From Luteimonas suaedae (GTDB lineage: Bacteria > Pseudomonadota > Gammaproteobacteria > Xanthomonadales > Xanthomonadaceae), in contig NZ_VSSP01000001.1 of assembly GCF_008312895.1 (NCBI RefSeq), forward strand, positions 744,001 through 808,000: DNA of 64,000 nucleotides, in the 5' to 3' direction. The notes beneath the pieces are model-generated. The model was given only the letters and a program-made list of their open reading frames with translations. It did not search any database and was not told the origin of the DNA. Below are positions 40,478 to 48,852 of the stretch, piece by piece. Numbering within the stretch: position 1 is the stretch's first letter; every line of letters starts with the position of its first letter. A program made the translations under genes and the position numbers.

Positions 40478-40502
40478 GGAGGCCCGCCATCGGCGGGCCT
40501 CC
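40478..40502. terminator. Strong bidirectional hairpin after the Cys-rich peptide
   Basis: GGAGGCCCGCC (40478-40488) pairs perfectly with 40492-40502 across a 3-nt loop. It lies 14 bp after the peptide stop and 6 bp before the convergent DUF488 stop, so it serves both strands. There is no long U-tract. Confidence 0.75.
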
Positions 40503-40508
40503 ATCGCC

Positions 40509-41054
40509 TCAGAACAGCGGGTGCTGGTCGTCCGCGGGCGCGGAGTAATCCAGGCGCCCGTCGACGATCCGGGCCGCGGACGTGTACGGGTGCGGCTGCG
40601 TGCGCCCGGCCGCCAGCAGGTGGATCACCTCCCAGCCACGCGCCTTGAAGTCGTCGGCGATCAGCCCGCGATGGCATTGCCACCAGACCGCCTCCGCGCA
40701 CAGCATCGCCGTGCGCGACGCCAGCGCCAGATCACCCAGGCGATCGCGGGCGGCGGCGTATTCCGGCGTGGCCATGTAGTCGGCGTAGCCACGGAAGCCG
40801 GCGTTGCGCCAGGCGGTGTTCGGCGAGTCCGGCCGTGGCGGCCTGCGCCCGCCGAGCCCGGGCATCGGCACATAGGCCAGCCCGGCCTGCGGCAGCGCCC
40901 GGGCCATCGCCGCTCCGGAGAACTGAGGATGTCGCCGGGAACCGGCGAAGCGACGCACGTCGGCCACGGTTTCGATGCCGGCCGCCGTCAGCAGCGCGAC
41001 GAACGCGTCCCAGTCGCGGGTCGAATGGCCGACGGTCCAAAGCGTGCGGGGCAT
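40509..41054 (-). CDS. DUF488 family protein
   Basis: 181 residues. It begins with WTVGHSTRDWDAFVALL and has the family motifs VADVRRF.GSRRHPQF and CAEAVWWQCHRGLIAD. DUF488 proteins are small cytosolic proteins of unsettled function, with conserved Arg and Cys/His residues that suggest an enzymatic or nucleic-acid role. The start at 41054 is the first Met before the conserved GHST. The frame stays open antisense through fpr without coding sense. Divergent from fpr. Confidence 0.88.
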   Translation of the reverse strand: MPRTLWTVGHSTRDWDAFVALLTAAGIETVADVRRFAGSRRHPQFSGAAMARALPQAGLAYVPMPGLGGRRPPRPDSPNTAWRNAGFRGYADYMATPEYAAARDRLGDLALASRTAMLCAEAVWWQCHRGLIADDFKARGWEVIHLLAAGRTQPHPYTSAARIVDGRLDYSAPADDQHPLF

Positions 41055-41102
41055 GCCGGCAGTGTGCCGTAGCCCGCCTGTCGCGGATGTGGAGGGCACA
41101 AA

Positions 41103-41134
41103 GATGAGAACCGGTCTCATCAATCCGGTACAAT
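41103..41134 (+). promoter_or_regulatory. Candidate fpr promoter with operator dyad
   Basis: TACAAT (41129-41134) is a good -10, 31 bp before the fpr ATG. Over the -35 position lies a perfect 7-bp dyad, GATGAGA-ACCGG-TCTCATC (41103-41121). A dyad there fits an activator or repressor site; in pseudomonads fpr is controlled by the LysR-type FinR, but the regulator here is unknown. Confidence 0.45.
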
Positions 41135-41165
41135 CTACGACAGTCCGCTTTACGCCATCCCCCGC

Positions 41166-41960
41166 ATGTCCGCTGCCTTTGGCACCGAAACGGTGCTGGA
41201 CGTCCGTCACTGGACGGACGACTACTTCAGCTTCACCACCACCCGCGACGACGGTTTTCGCTTCGACAACGGCCAGTTCGTGATGATCGGGCTGGAAGTC
41301 GACGACAGGCCGCTGCTGCGTGCGTACTCGATCGCCAGCGCCAACTGGGAGGAGCAGTTGGAGTTCCTCAGCATCAAGGTGCCCGACGGCGCCCTGACCT
41401 CGCGCCTGCGCGCCGTCCGTCCCGGCGACCGGGTGCTGGTCGGGCGCAAGCCCACCGGCACCCTGCTGATCCACGACCTGCACCCGGGCCGCAACCTGTA
41501 CCTGCTGGGCACCGGCACCGGGCTGGCGCCGTTCCTGGCGGTGCTCAAGGACCCCGAGACCTACGAACGCTTCGAGCGGGTCATCCTGTGCCACGGCGTG
41601 CGCCGCCCCGGCGACCTGGCCTACCGTGACTACATCGTCAACGAGCTGCCGCGGCACGAATTGCTGGGCGAACAGATCGCGGCACGGCTGCGCTACTACC
41701 CCGCCGTCACCCGCGAGGACTTCGTCTTCGACGGCCAGGACCATCGCGGCCGCCTGACCGCGCTGATGGCCGACGGGCGGATGATGCGGCAGCTCGGCAT
41801 CGAGCCGCTCGACCCGGCGCACGACCGCGCCATGATCTGCGGCGGCCCGCAGATGCTGGCCGATTTCCGCGCCCTGCTCGACGCCCGTGGCTTCGCTGCC
41901 GCACCACGCATCGGCACCCCGGGGCAGTACGTGTTCGAGCGTGCGTTCGTCGAGAAGTAG
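41166..41960 (+). CDS. fpr: Ferredoxin/flavodoxin-NADP+ reductase
   Basis: 264 residues. An FAD-binding barrel (1-100) with RAYSIASAN is followed by an NADP-binding domain with GTGTGLAPFLAVLKD and the C-terminal FVEK tail. It exchanges electrons between NADPH and ferredoxin or flavodoxin, and supports Fe-S repair and oxidative-stress defence. The length matches the bacterial subclass I enzyme. The ATG at 41166 gives the expected N-terminus. Divergent from DUF488. Confidence 0.95.
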   Translation: MSAAFGTETVLDVRHWTDDYFSFTTTRDDGFRFDNGQFVMIGLEVDDRPLLRAYSIASANWEEQLEFLSIKVPDGALTSRLRAVRPGDRVLVGRKPTGTLLIHDLHPGRNLYLLGTGTGLAPFLAVLKDPETYERFERVILCHGVRRPGDLAYRDYIVNELPRHELLGEQIAARLRYYPAVTREDFVFDGQDHRGRLTALMADGRMMRQLGIEPLDPAHDRAMICGGPQMLADFRALLDARGFAAAPRIGTPGQYVFERAFVEK

Positions 41961-42063
41961 CGCGGCGAGCAGGACCGGCTGGAAGCCGAGCCCATAACCC
42001 CGATCAAGACGGCCAGGCGCGGCTGCTCGTAGAATCCCGGGAACACGTCCGTGGAGTCGAACG

Positions 42064-42486
42064 ATGAAGATCCTGGTCGCCGTCGACGGCAGCGACATCA
42101 GCCTGCGTGCGGTCAAGTTCGCGATCCGGCTCGGCCGGCAGCTGACCGCGCCGGCGCAGCTCATCCTGCTCGCGGTCGACCTGCCGCTGTTCCCCGGCGT
42201 CGAACGGAAGATCGGCGCGGCCGCCGCGCAGCGGCATCACGCCGAGAATCACGCCACCATGCTGGCCCCTGCCCGGCGGGCGCTGGCGCGGGCGAAAGTC
42301 GAGGTGCGCGAATGCCTGGAGATCGGCGAGATCGCCGAGACCGTGCTCAAGGTGGCGCACAAGCCGCGCGTCGACCTGATCGTGATGGGTTCGCACGGCC
42401 GCAGCGCGGTCCAGGGCGTGCTGCTCGGTTCCGTCTCGAGCAAGGTGATCGCGCAGACCGACATTCCGGTGACGATCGTGCGCTGA
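42064..42486 (+). CDS. Universal stress protein, UspA family
   Basis: A 140-residue single-domain protein. The ATP-binding motif appears as VMGSHGRSAVQGVLLGSVS at the C-terminus, and MKILVAVDGSD at the start. It is a cytosolic dimer induced by stress in relatives. RBS-like GGAGTCGAACG lies upstream of the ATG. Monocistronic, 103 bp after fpr. Confidence 0.93.
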   Translation: MKILVAVDGSDISLRAVKFAIRLGRQLTAPAQLILLAVDLPLFPGVERKIGAAAAQRHHAENHATMLAPARRALARAKVEVRECLEIGEIAETVLKVAHKPRVDLIVMGSHGRSAVQGVLLGSVSSKVIAQTDIPVTIVR

Positions 42487-42558
42487 CGCGCATCGCACAG
42501 GCGCTCTGCCGCGGATCGACGGTCACAGGGAAGCGGCGGCTCGTTCCAGAGCGCCTGA

Positions 42559-42586
42559 TCCGTGCACATCCGCGTTGATCCGTGGC
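42559..42586. repeat. Single ATCCGCG-type repeat unit
   Basis: The unit ATCCGTGCACATCCGCGTTG plus GATCCGTGG matches the outer arms of the nested palindrome at 26473-26709. It lies between usp and the glutathione peroxidase gene. Confidence 0.5.
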
Positions 42587-42605
42587 CATCGATCCTTTCG
42601 GCGGG

Positions 42606-43091
42606 CTATCGGCCCAGGGCCGCCTCGATGTCGGCGCGCAGCGACTCGGGCGTATCGTTCGGCGCGTAGCGCGCGATCACCGCGCCGTCGCGCCCGACCA
42701 GGAACTTGCTGAAGTTCCACTTGATCGCGCCGATGCCGAGGAATCCGCCCTTCTGCGCCTTCAGCCATGTCCATAGCGGATGCGCGCCGCCGCCGTTGAC
42801 CTCGACCTTGGCGAACAGCGGAAAGCTCACGTCGTATTCGAGCGAGCAGAAGTTGCGGATCTCCGCCTCGTCGCCGGGTTCCTGGTGCCCGAACTGGTCG
42901 CAGGGAAAGCCCAGCACCACCAGCCCGCGATCGCGATACTCGCGCCACAGGGCCTCCAGCCCGGCGTACTGCGGGGTGAATCCGCATTTCGAGGCGACGT
43001 TCACGATCAGCAACACCTTGCCCGCGTACTGCGACAGGGACTGCTCGACGCCTTCGATGTCGGTGGCGCTGAAGTCGTAGGCGGTTTGCAT
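42606..43091 (-). CDS. Glutathione peroxidase (thioredoxin-type, Cys form)
   Basis: 161 residues. The peroxidatic Cys36 is in NVASKCGFTPQY, the Gln motif is FPCDQFGHQEPG and the Trp motif is KWNFSKF. Such bacterial enzymes (BtuE/BsaA type) reduce peroxides, usually with thioredoxin. The start at 43091 is the first Met before the conserved YDFSA; the frame continues upstream without coding sense. Convergent with usp. Confidence 0.95.
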   Translation of the reverse strand: MQTAYDFSATDIEGVEQSLSQYAGKVLLIVNVASKCGFTPQYAGLEALWREYRDRGLVVLGFPCDQFGHQEPGDEAEIRNFCSLEYDVSFPLFAKVEVNGGGAHPLWTWLKAQKGGFLGIGAIKWNFSKFLVGRDGAVIARYAPNDTPESLRADIEAALGR

Positions 43092-43334
43092 GGTGCGACT
43101 CCTTCGATTGCATGCGCTGGATCGCAAGCGCTTCGGCTCGGCGCACATGCGCCATGACGGCAGTCTAAGCGGTTCGATGCGATCCCGTTCTTCATCGTCC
43201 GGTCCGGAACACGATATCGAGCCGCCGCGCCTGCGCCGGCGGCGACCCCGGCCCGGCGCCTGCCCGGTGGCGTCTGGGCATCGGCCCCGAGCAGGCGCTA
43301 ATCTGGCGCCGACCGGTCCACCCAGGTAACCGCG

Positions 43335-43940
43335 ATGCCGCAAACCCTATCGAGTCCGGACGGCGCGTCCCTGGTGACCCTGTACGTGCACGTCCGCGTG
43401 CTGCTGGGCATGATCATCGGCCTCGGCCTGACCCATCTGCTGCGCAACTTCGCCAACATCATCGAGAACCCGCGGCGCAGGCGCGTGTACTGGGTGCACC
43501 TGCTATGGGCGCTGTCGGTGTTCCTGTACCTGATCCACTTCTGGTGGTGGGAGTTCCGGCTCTCGCACCTGGTGGCGTGGACCTTCAACCTCTACCTGTT
43601 CGTCACCTTGTATGCGCTGCTGCTGTACCTGCTGTGCGCCTTCGTGTTTTCCGACAGCGCGGCGGAGTACCGTGACTATCGCGAGTACTTCTACGCCCGC
43701 CGGCACTGGTTCTTCGGCCTGCTGGCGCTGGTGTACGTGGTGGATCTCGCCGATACCTGGATCAAGGGCCCGGAGTATTTCCGCCACTTCGGCCCCGAAT
43801 ACCTGGTGCGCAATGGCGCCTACGTCGTCCTCAGCCTGATCGCCATCGCCACCCGCAATCCCTGGTACCACGGCGTCTTCGTGGTCGCCGGGCTGCTCTA
43901 CCAGCTGTCCTGGATCGCACGCCAGTTCGAGACGCTCTAG
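43335..43940 (+). CDS. Multi-pass membrane protein of unknown function
   Basis: 201 residues with about six hydrophobic helices and aromatic clusters (FLYLIHFWWWEF). The N-terminus is short and a C-terminal Arg/Gln tail is present. It does not match a transporter family I recognise; similar proteins are annotated only as hypothetical membrane proteins. The ATG at 43335 has AGG about 10 bp upstream. Monocistronic, followed by a REPIN-like repeat. Confidence 0.75.
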   Translation: MPQTLSSPDGASLVTLYVHVRVLLGMIIGLGLTHLLRNFANIIENPRRRRVYWVHLLWALSVFLYLIHFWWWEFRLSHLVAWTFNLYLFVTLYALLLYLLCAFVFSDSAAEYRDYREYFYARRHWFFGLLALVYVVDLADTWIKGPEYFRHFGPEYLVRNGAYVVLSLIAIATRNPWYHGVFVVAGLLYQLSWIARQFETL

Positions 43941-43962
43941 GGGCGATACCGACGTTACGCCT

Positions 43963-44094
43963 GTAGGAGGGGCTTCAGCCCCGACCCGCCGAAGATCGCA
44001 GCGAGCAAACAGGGCGCGTGCGGTGCCGGGTGGGAAGCTGGGTGAATGGATCTTTCTGGCTCGTGCCGGGTTCGGGGCTGAAGCCCGTCCTACA
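43963..44094. repeat. REPIN-like inverted repeat upstream of the M3 peptidase
   Basis: TGTAGGAGGGGCTTCAGCCC (arm 43963-43986) pairs with 44071-44094 at 22 of 24 positions. The family differs in sequence from the elements at 32190/57779 and 37462 but shares the GTAGGA/GTAGAG tip. It lies in a 275-bp gap that otherwise holds only the peptidase leader. Confidence 0.8.
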
Positions 44095-44215
44095 AGGACA
44101 GTGGGGCATGGAAGGGGAATGTCGGTACGCTCTGGTGCCTGTGCCAATGGTCATGGGTCCCCGGTCGGGGGCTTCAGCTATGCTTGGAAATTCCGTACTG
44201 CCCAGGATTTCCACG

Positions 44216-46447
44216 ATGAAGCACCCGCTCAGTCTCGCGCTGGCCGTCGCCCTCGCCGGGCTCGCCGCCGCGCCCGTCCTCGCCCAGTCCGCGACCCCGG
44301 AGTCCGCCTTGTCCAGCGCCGACGCCCAGCAGGCCAATCCGTTCTTCGAGCAGAGCCCGCTGCCGCTGCAGTACCCGCAGTTCGACAAGATCCGCGACGA
44401 GCACTTCGCCCCGGCCTTCGATGCGGGAATGAAGCAGAACCTCGAAGAAATCGACGCGATCGCCGGCAACCCGGAGGCCCCGACGTTCGAGAACACCATC
44501 CTCGAACTGGAGAAATCGGGTCAGCTGCTGGGCCGCGCGACGCGCGTGTTCTTCAACCTGGTCGGCACCGACACCAACGACACGCGCAAGCAGCTGCAGG
44601 CCGACTACTCGGCGAAGTTCGCCGCGCACCGCGACGCGATCTCGCTCAACCCCGAGCTGTTCGAGCGGGTGAAGACCCTGTACGAAAACCGCGCTTCCCT
44701 TGGCCTGGACGCAGAGGGCACGCGCCTGGTCGAGCGCTACTACACCGATTTCGTGCGCGCCGGCGCCGACCTGGACGAGGCGCAGAAGGTGCGCCTGAAG
44801 CAGATCAACGCCGAACTCGCCGACCTGGGCACCAAGTTCAGCCAGAACGTGCTGGCCGAGGTGAACGATTCGGCCGTGGTGGTCGATACCCGCGAGGAAC
44901 TGGACGGCCTCACCGACGCGCAGATCTCCGCCGCCGCCGAGGCGGCGAAGTCGCGCGGCCACGAAGGCAAGTACGTCATCACCCTGCTCAACACCACCGG
45001 CCAGCCGCCGCTGTCGCAGCTGACCAACCGTGCGCTGCGCGAGCGCATCTTCAAGGCCTCGGTGGCGCGCGGCGCGCGCGGCAACGAGTGGGACAACACC
45101 GGCATCATCGCGCAGGTGGTCAAGCTGCGCGACGAGCGCGCCGAGATGCTCGGCTATCCCAACCACGCCACCTACGTGCTCGAGGACGAGACCGCCAAGA
45201 CCCCGCAGGCGGTCAACGCCATGCTCGGCCAGCTGGCGCCGGCGGCGGTCGCCAACGCCAGGCGCGAGGCGGCCGACCTGCAGGCGATGATCGACCAGGA
45301 GCAGGCCGCCAAGGGCGAAGAGAGCTTCCAGCTCGAGCCGTGGGACTGGGCCTTCTACACCGAGAAGGTGCGCCAGGCGAAGTACGACTTCGACGAATCG
45401 CAGCTCAAGCCCTACTTCGAGATGATGAACGTGCTGGAGAACGGCATCTTCCACGCCGCCACCGAGGTCTACGGCATCACCTTCAAGCCGCGCACCGACC
45501 TGCCCAAGTATCACCCGGACACCTGGGTCTATGACGTGTTCAACGCCGACGGCAGCCAGTTGGCGATCTTCATCTTCGACCCGTACGCGCGCGATTCCAA
45601 GCGCGGCGGCGCCTGGATGAACTCCTACGTCGAGCAGTCGGAGCTGGAGAGCACCAAGCCGGTGGTCGCCAACCACCTCAACGTGCCCAAGCCGCAGGCG
45701 GGCCAGCCGACGCTGCTGACCTGGGACGAGGTCACCACCGGGTTCCACGAGTTCGGCCATGCGCTGCACGGCATGTTCTCGGACGTGAAGTATCCCTACT
45801 TCAGCGGCACCAGCGTGCCGCGCGACTTCGTCGAGTTCCCGTCGCAGGTCAACGAGATGTGGGCCGACTGGCCCTCGATCCTGGCCAACTACGCCAAGCA
45901 TCATGAGACCGGCGAGGCGATGCCGCAGGCGCTGCTGGACAAGGTGCTGGAGACGGCCAAGTTCAATCAGGGCTTCGCCACCACCGAGTACCTGGCCGCG
46001 GCCATGCTCGACCAACGCCTGCACCAGGCCGAGGGCGGCGACATCCCGGCCGCGGACGAGATCGTGCAGTTCGAGGCCGCTGCGCTCGCCGCCGACGGCA
46101 TCGACTTCGCCGCGGTGCCGCCGCGCTACAAGCTGCCCTACTTCAGCCACATCATGGGCGGCTACTCGGCCGGCTACTACGCCTACATCTGGTCCGAGGT
46201 GCTCGACGCCAACACCGTCAAGTGGATCGAGGAGAACGGCGGCCTGACCCGCGCCAACGGCGATCGCTTCCGCGCCACCCTGCTGTCGCAGGGCGGCAGC
46301 AAGGACGCGCTGCAGCTGTTCCGCGATTTCTCCGGCGCCGATCCCGATATCGGCCCGCTGCTGGAGAAGCGCGGCCTGTCGCCGACGCCCGACGACAGCG
46401 CGCCTCCCGAATCCGGAGCCGAGGACGTCACACCCGGGGAGGAGTAA
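44216..46447 (+). CDS. dcp: M3 family metallopeptidase (Dcp-type dipeptidyl carboxypeptidase), exported
   Basis: 743 residues with a signal peptide (1-23, ending PVLAQ). It has the M3 zinc motif HEFGH at 511-515 in TTGFHEFGHALHGMF and the conserved ending YSAGYYAYIWSEVLDAN. It removes dipeptides from the C-termini of oligopeptides, here probably in the periplasm. The start at 44216 is chosen for the signal sequence; the frame is open 66 codons upstream through the repeat. It has an acidic Pro/Glu tail. Three hairpins follow the gene. Confidence 0.94.
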   Translation: MKHPLSLALAVALAGLAAAPVLAQSATPESALSSADAQQANPFFEQSPLPLQYPQFDKIRDEHFAPAFDAGMKQNLEEIDAIAGNPEAPTFENTILELEKSGQLLGRATRVFFNLVGTDTNDTRKQLQADYSAKFAAHRDAISLNPELFERVKTLYENRASLGLDAEGTRLVERYYTDFVRAGADLDEAQKVRLKQINAELADLGTKFSQNVLAEVNDSAVVVDTREELDGLTDAQISAAAEAAKSRGHEGKYVITLLNTTGQPPLSQLTNRALRERIFKASVARGARGNEWDNTGIIAQVVKLRDERAEMLGYPNHATYVLEDETAKTPQAVNAMLGQLAPAAVANARREAADLQAMIDQEQAAKGEESFQLEPWDWAFYTEKVRQAKYDFDESQLKPYFEMMNVLENGIFHAATEVYGITFKPRTDLPKYHPDTWVYDVFNADGSQLAIFIFDPYARDSKRGGAWMNSYVEQSELESTKPVVANHLNVPKPQAGQPTLLTWDEVTTGFHEFGHALHGMFSDVKYPYFSGTSVPRDFVEFPSQVNEMWADWPSILANYAKHHETGEAMPQALLDKVLETAKFNQGFATTEYLAAAMLDQRLHQAEGGDIPAADEIVQFEAAALAADGIDFAAVPPRYKLPYFSHIMGGYSAGYYAYIWSEVLDANTVKWIEENGGLTRANGDRFRATLLSQGGSKDALQLFRDFSGADPDIGPLLEKRGLSPTPDDSAPPESGAEDVTPGEE

Positions 46448-46455
46448 ACACTAGG

Positions 46456-46535
46456 CCCTGGGGCTCACCCCAGGTAGCCGCCCCCTTGGAAGGCGGCTAG
46501 CCTGCCGCCTTCAAGATCTGCTCCGTTGGGCAGAT
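46456..46535 (+). terminator. Three consecutive hairpins after dcp
   Basis: CCTGGGG-CTCA-CCCCAGG (46456-46473), TAGCCGCC-N9-GGCGGCTA (46474-46498) and GATCTGC-N8-GCAGATC (46514-46535) follow one another in 80 bp. The first directly follows the dcp stop and can terminate it. The others lie in front of the Ala-rich gene and may form a structured leader. Confidence 0.6.
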
Positions 46536-46577
46536 CGTGCCAATACCGCGCCTTTCAACCTTCAAGGAGAGCCTCTC

Positions 46578-47111
46578 ATGACGGATTCCGCATCGGGCGT
46601 ATCAGGTGGTGGCGGTGGTTCAGACACGTCAGGCGCTTCAGGCGCAGAAGCTTCCAGCGCCGCCAATGACTCCTACGGCAGCCAGGCCGAAGCCGAGGCA
46701 GCGGCCCAGCAGGCGTCAGAGGACGCGAAAGCTTCCGCAGCGGAGGCAGCACACGCTGCGGCCGCCGCAGAGGTAGCCTGCGATCCGACGGCCGCTCAGG
46801 CGTTGGCGGATGCGGCGAAGCAGGCGGCCGAAGACGCACAGCAAGCTGCGGAGACTGCCGCAAAGGCGGCTGCAGCGGCACAGTCACCGGATCAGTTTGC
46901 GGACGTGGCAGCGGACATCGCTGCTCGTGCGGCAGAGCATGCCGCCAGTGCGGCCGAAGCAGCACAACGGGCCGCCGATAACGTCGCGTCGGATCCGAAC
47001 ACGAGAGCGCAGAACTGTGAGTCGTTTCCGATGGCACAGTCGCAGCCTCCTGGTCCTACGCAGGGGTTGTCACTGGGCACCCTCAGCCAGCTCGGCGCCA
47101 TGTGGTCGTAA
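46578..47111 (+). CDS. Alanine-rich helical protein, orphan
   Basis: 177 residues with a Gly/Ser-rich start (1-35) and then a long Ala/Glu/Gln-rich stretch (about 36-140) with spacing typical of a helical rod or coiled coil (AAQQASEDAKASAAEAAH...). The tail is polar, with one Cys at each end of the rod (VACDP, QNCES). There is no signal peptide or membrane segment. AAGGAGAG lies 7 bp before the ATG and a hairpin terminator follows, so it is a real gene. The family was not recognised. Base composition is less GC-extreme than its neighbours, which may mean recent acquisition. Confidence 0.65.
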   Translation: MTDSASGVSGGGGGSDTSGASGAEASSAANDSYGSQAEAEAAAQQASEDAKASAAEAAHAAAAAEVACDPTAAQALADAAKQAAEDAQQAAETAAKAAAAAQSPDQFADVAADIAARAAEHAASAAEAAQRAADNVASDPNTRAQNCESFPMAQSQPPGPTQGLSLGTLSQLGAMWS

Positions 47112-47140
47112 CGGCACGCCCGGCCGCTACGTATCATTTG

Positions 47141-47178
47141 ACGAGAAACGAGTGCAGGTGCTTCGACTCGTTTCTCGT
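47141..47178 (+). terminator. Terminator hairpin of the Ala-rich gene
   Basis: ACGAGAAACGAGT (47141-47153) pairs perfectly with 47166-47178 across a 12-nt loop and is followed by a pyrimidine-rich TTCCTCTCCCTTCG. It also serves the convergent phosphodiesterase gene, which ends at 47203. Confidence 0.7.
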
Positions 47179-47202
47179 TCCTCTCCCTTCGTTCCTCGGT
47201 TT

Positions 47203-48516
47203 CTAGAGCGGTTCGGCCAGATCCAGAAAGATCTCGCGCGCCGCCACGCCTAGATCCGGCTGGTCGATGAAGAAGCCGTCCACGCCCAGCGCATACCACT
47301 GCACCGCCTCGCCGACCACCGATTGCGGCACGCCGTTGGGGGCCAGGGTGAGAAACGGCTCCTCGGCCCGCAGCGTATAAGGGTGCACCTTCAACCCCAG
47401 GTCCAGCGCATGCCCGAGCATCGGATGCACGTGGCCGGTGTTGCGCGTGGCCAGCTGGTTGCGGCCGTCGCCGTCGACGTCGACCGGCGAATCGAGCGGC
47501 ATGCGCAGCAGCAGGTCGTTCTTCCACGGCCCGACGCCGCTGGCGTAGTGCGTCTTCATCCACGCCAGCACCGGCTGCGTGGCCAGCGCGCCGTAGCGCG
47601 TGTCGGCACCGATGCCATCCTCCACCAGCGCAGCCAGATCGCCGTACACCGCCGCCGTGTCGTTGCCCTGCGCAGCGTTGTAGGCCATATCGTAAGGCGT
47701 GGCATCCTCGAAATCGCTGTACAGCTGCACCAGCGGCAGTTCGACCCCGGCCGCGGGCATGATCTGCGTCTTCAACTGCAGCAGGTTCTCGACCTCGAAG
47801 CTCTGGATGTAGACCCGCTTGGGGTCGGTGAAGCCTTCCGCCACCAGCGTCTCGATCAGCTTCGCGCCCAGCGAAACCCCGATCGGCTCGCCGTCCAGGC
47901 GCCGCCCCTCGTGCGCGAAATACGTCGGGTGCTTGGTTTCCGGATACACGCCGATGATGCGGCCGGGCCGGCTTTCCCGCTTCGCAAGCCGCACCACCTC
48001 GGCGAAGGTCGGCACCTGGTAGCGGCCGTCATGGCGGGCGTTGCGCGGGCGGATTTCGGGGATCCGCTCGCGCGCACGCAGGGTCCGGATCTCGGCGAGG
48101 GTGAAGTCCTCGGTGAACCAGCCGGTGACCGGCACGCCGTCGACGCTCTTGGTGGCGCGGCGCGCGGCGAATTCCGTACGTTCGGCGACATCGGTGGTGC
48201 CGGAGATCTCGTTCTCATGGCGGGCGATCAGCACGCCGTCGCGGGTGGCGACCAGGTCCGGCTCGATGAAATCGGCGCCCTGGCGGATCGCCAGGCGGTA
48301 GGCCTCGAGCGTGTGCTCCGGGCGATAGCCGCTCGCCCCGCGATGGGCGATGACGATCAGGCCGTGGCGGTCGCGGTGCGGCCGCGCGTGCTCGGCCCCG
48401 GCGCTCACCTCGGCCTCCTGCGCGTAGGCGCCAAGGCTGCAGGCGGAAACCAGCAGTGCGGCGATTGCGGGGGCGAATCCTTGCCGAACGAAACGATGCA
48501 GAAACTGCGGGTACAT
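47203..48516 (-). CDS. glpQ: Periplasmic glycerophosphodiester phosphodiesterase (GlpQ type)
   Basis: 437 residues with a signal peptide (about 1-33, ending SLGAYAQ). The catalytic motifs are IAHRGASGYRPEHT and ADFIEPDLVATRDG with ARHEN. It hydrolyses glycerophosphodiesters to glycerol-3-phosphate in the periplasm. It is longer than E. coli GlpQ by about 80 residues. The start at 48516 has GGAGG upstream. The 336-bp region before it (48517-48852) shows no gene or repeat. Confidence 0.94.
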   Translation of the reverse strand: MYPQFLHRFVRQGFAPAIAALLVSACSLGAYAQEAEVSAGAEHARPHRDRHGLIVIAHRGASGYRPEHTLEAYRLAIRQGADFIEPDLVATRDGVLIARHENEISGTTDVAERTEFAARRATKSVDGVPVTGWFTEDFTLAEIRTLRARERIPEIRPRNARHDGRYQVPTFAEVVRLAKRESRPGRIIGVYPETKHPTYFAHEGRRLDGEPIGVSLGAKLIETLVAEGFTDPKRVYIQSFEVENLLQLKTQIMPAAGVELPLVQLYSDFEDATPYDMAYNAAQGNDTAAVYGDLAALVEDGIGADTRYGALATQPVLAWMKTHYASGVGPWKNDLLLRMPLDSPVDVDGDGRNQLATRNTGHVHPMLGHALDLGLKVHPYTLRAEEPFLTLAPNGVPQSVVGEAVQWYALGVDGFFIDQPDLGVAAREIFLDLAEPL

Positions 48517-48852
48517 GGCGTCGTGCCTCCTGAATGGGGGATGCGCCGGCGCCCCCTGCCACGCCCGGCACCCACAGCGTCACCGCTCCAGGTTGCGGCG
48601 CGTTGACGATCGCGGGACGAAAGCGGACGGTCGCCGCACCCGCGATACAACGCACGTCGCAGATCGTCGCATGCCGCCGATGGCCACGAGGCGGCGGTGG
48701 GCCCTTGAATGTGCCGTCGAGGCGGCCGTCCGGCCGGGTTTCGAGTCGCTTCCCGATACTCGCTTGCCCGCGATCCGGCCGGAAGGCCGCCGAAGACCGC
48801 GCGGGCGAATGCCGATCGCCTCATTCGCGGCAAACCGGGGATTCGCAGGAAT

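Noticed and set aside
47701..48852. A regulatory or RNA element in the 336-bp gap before glpQ.
   Set aside because: Beyond a good GGAGG ribosome site I found no hairpin, repeat or promoter worth naming there.
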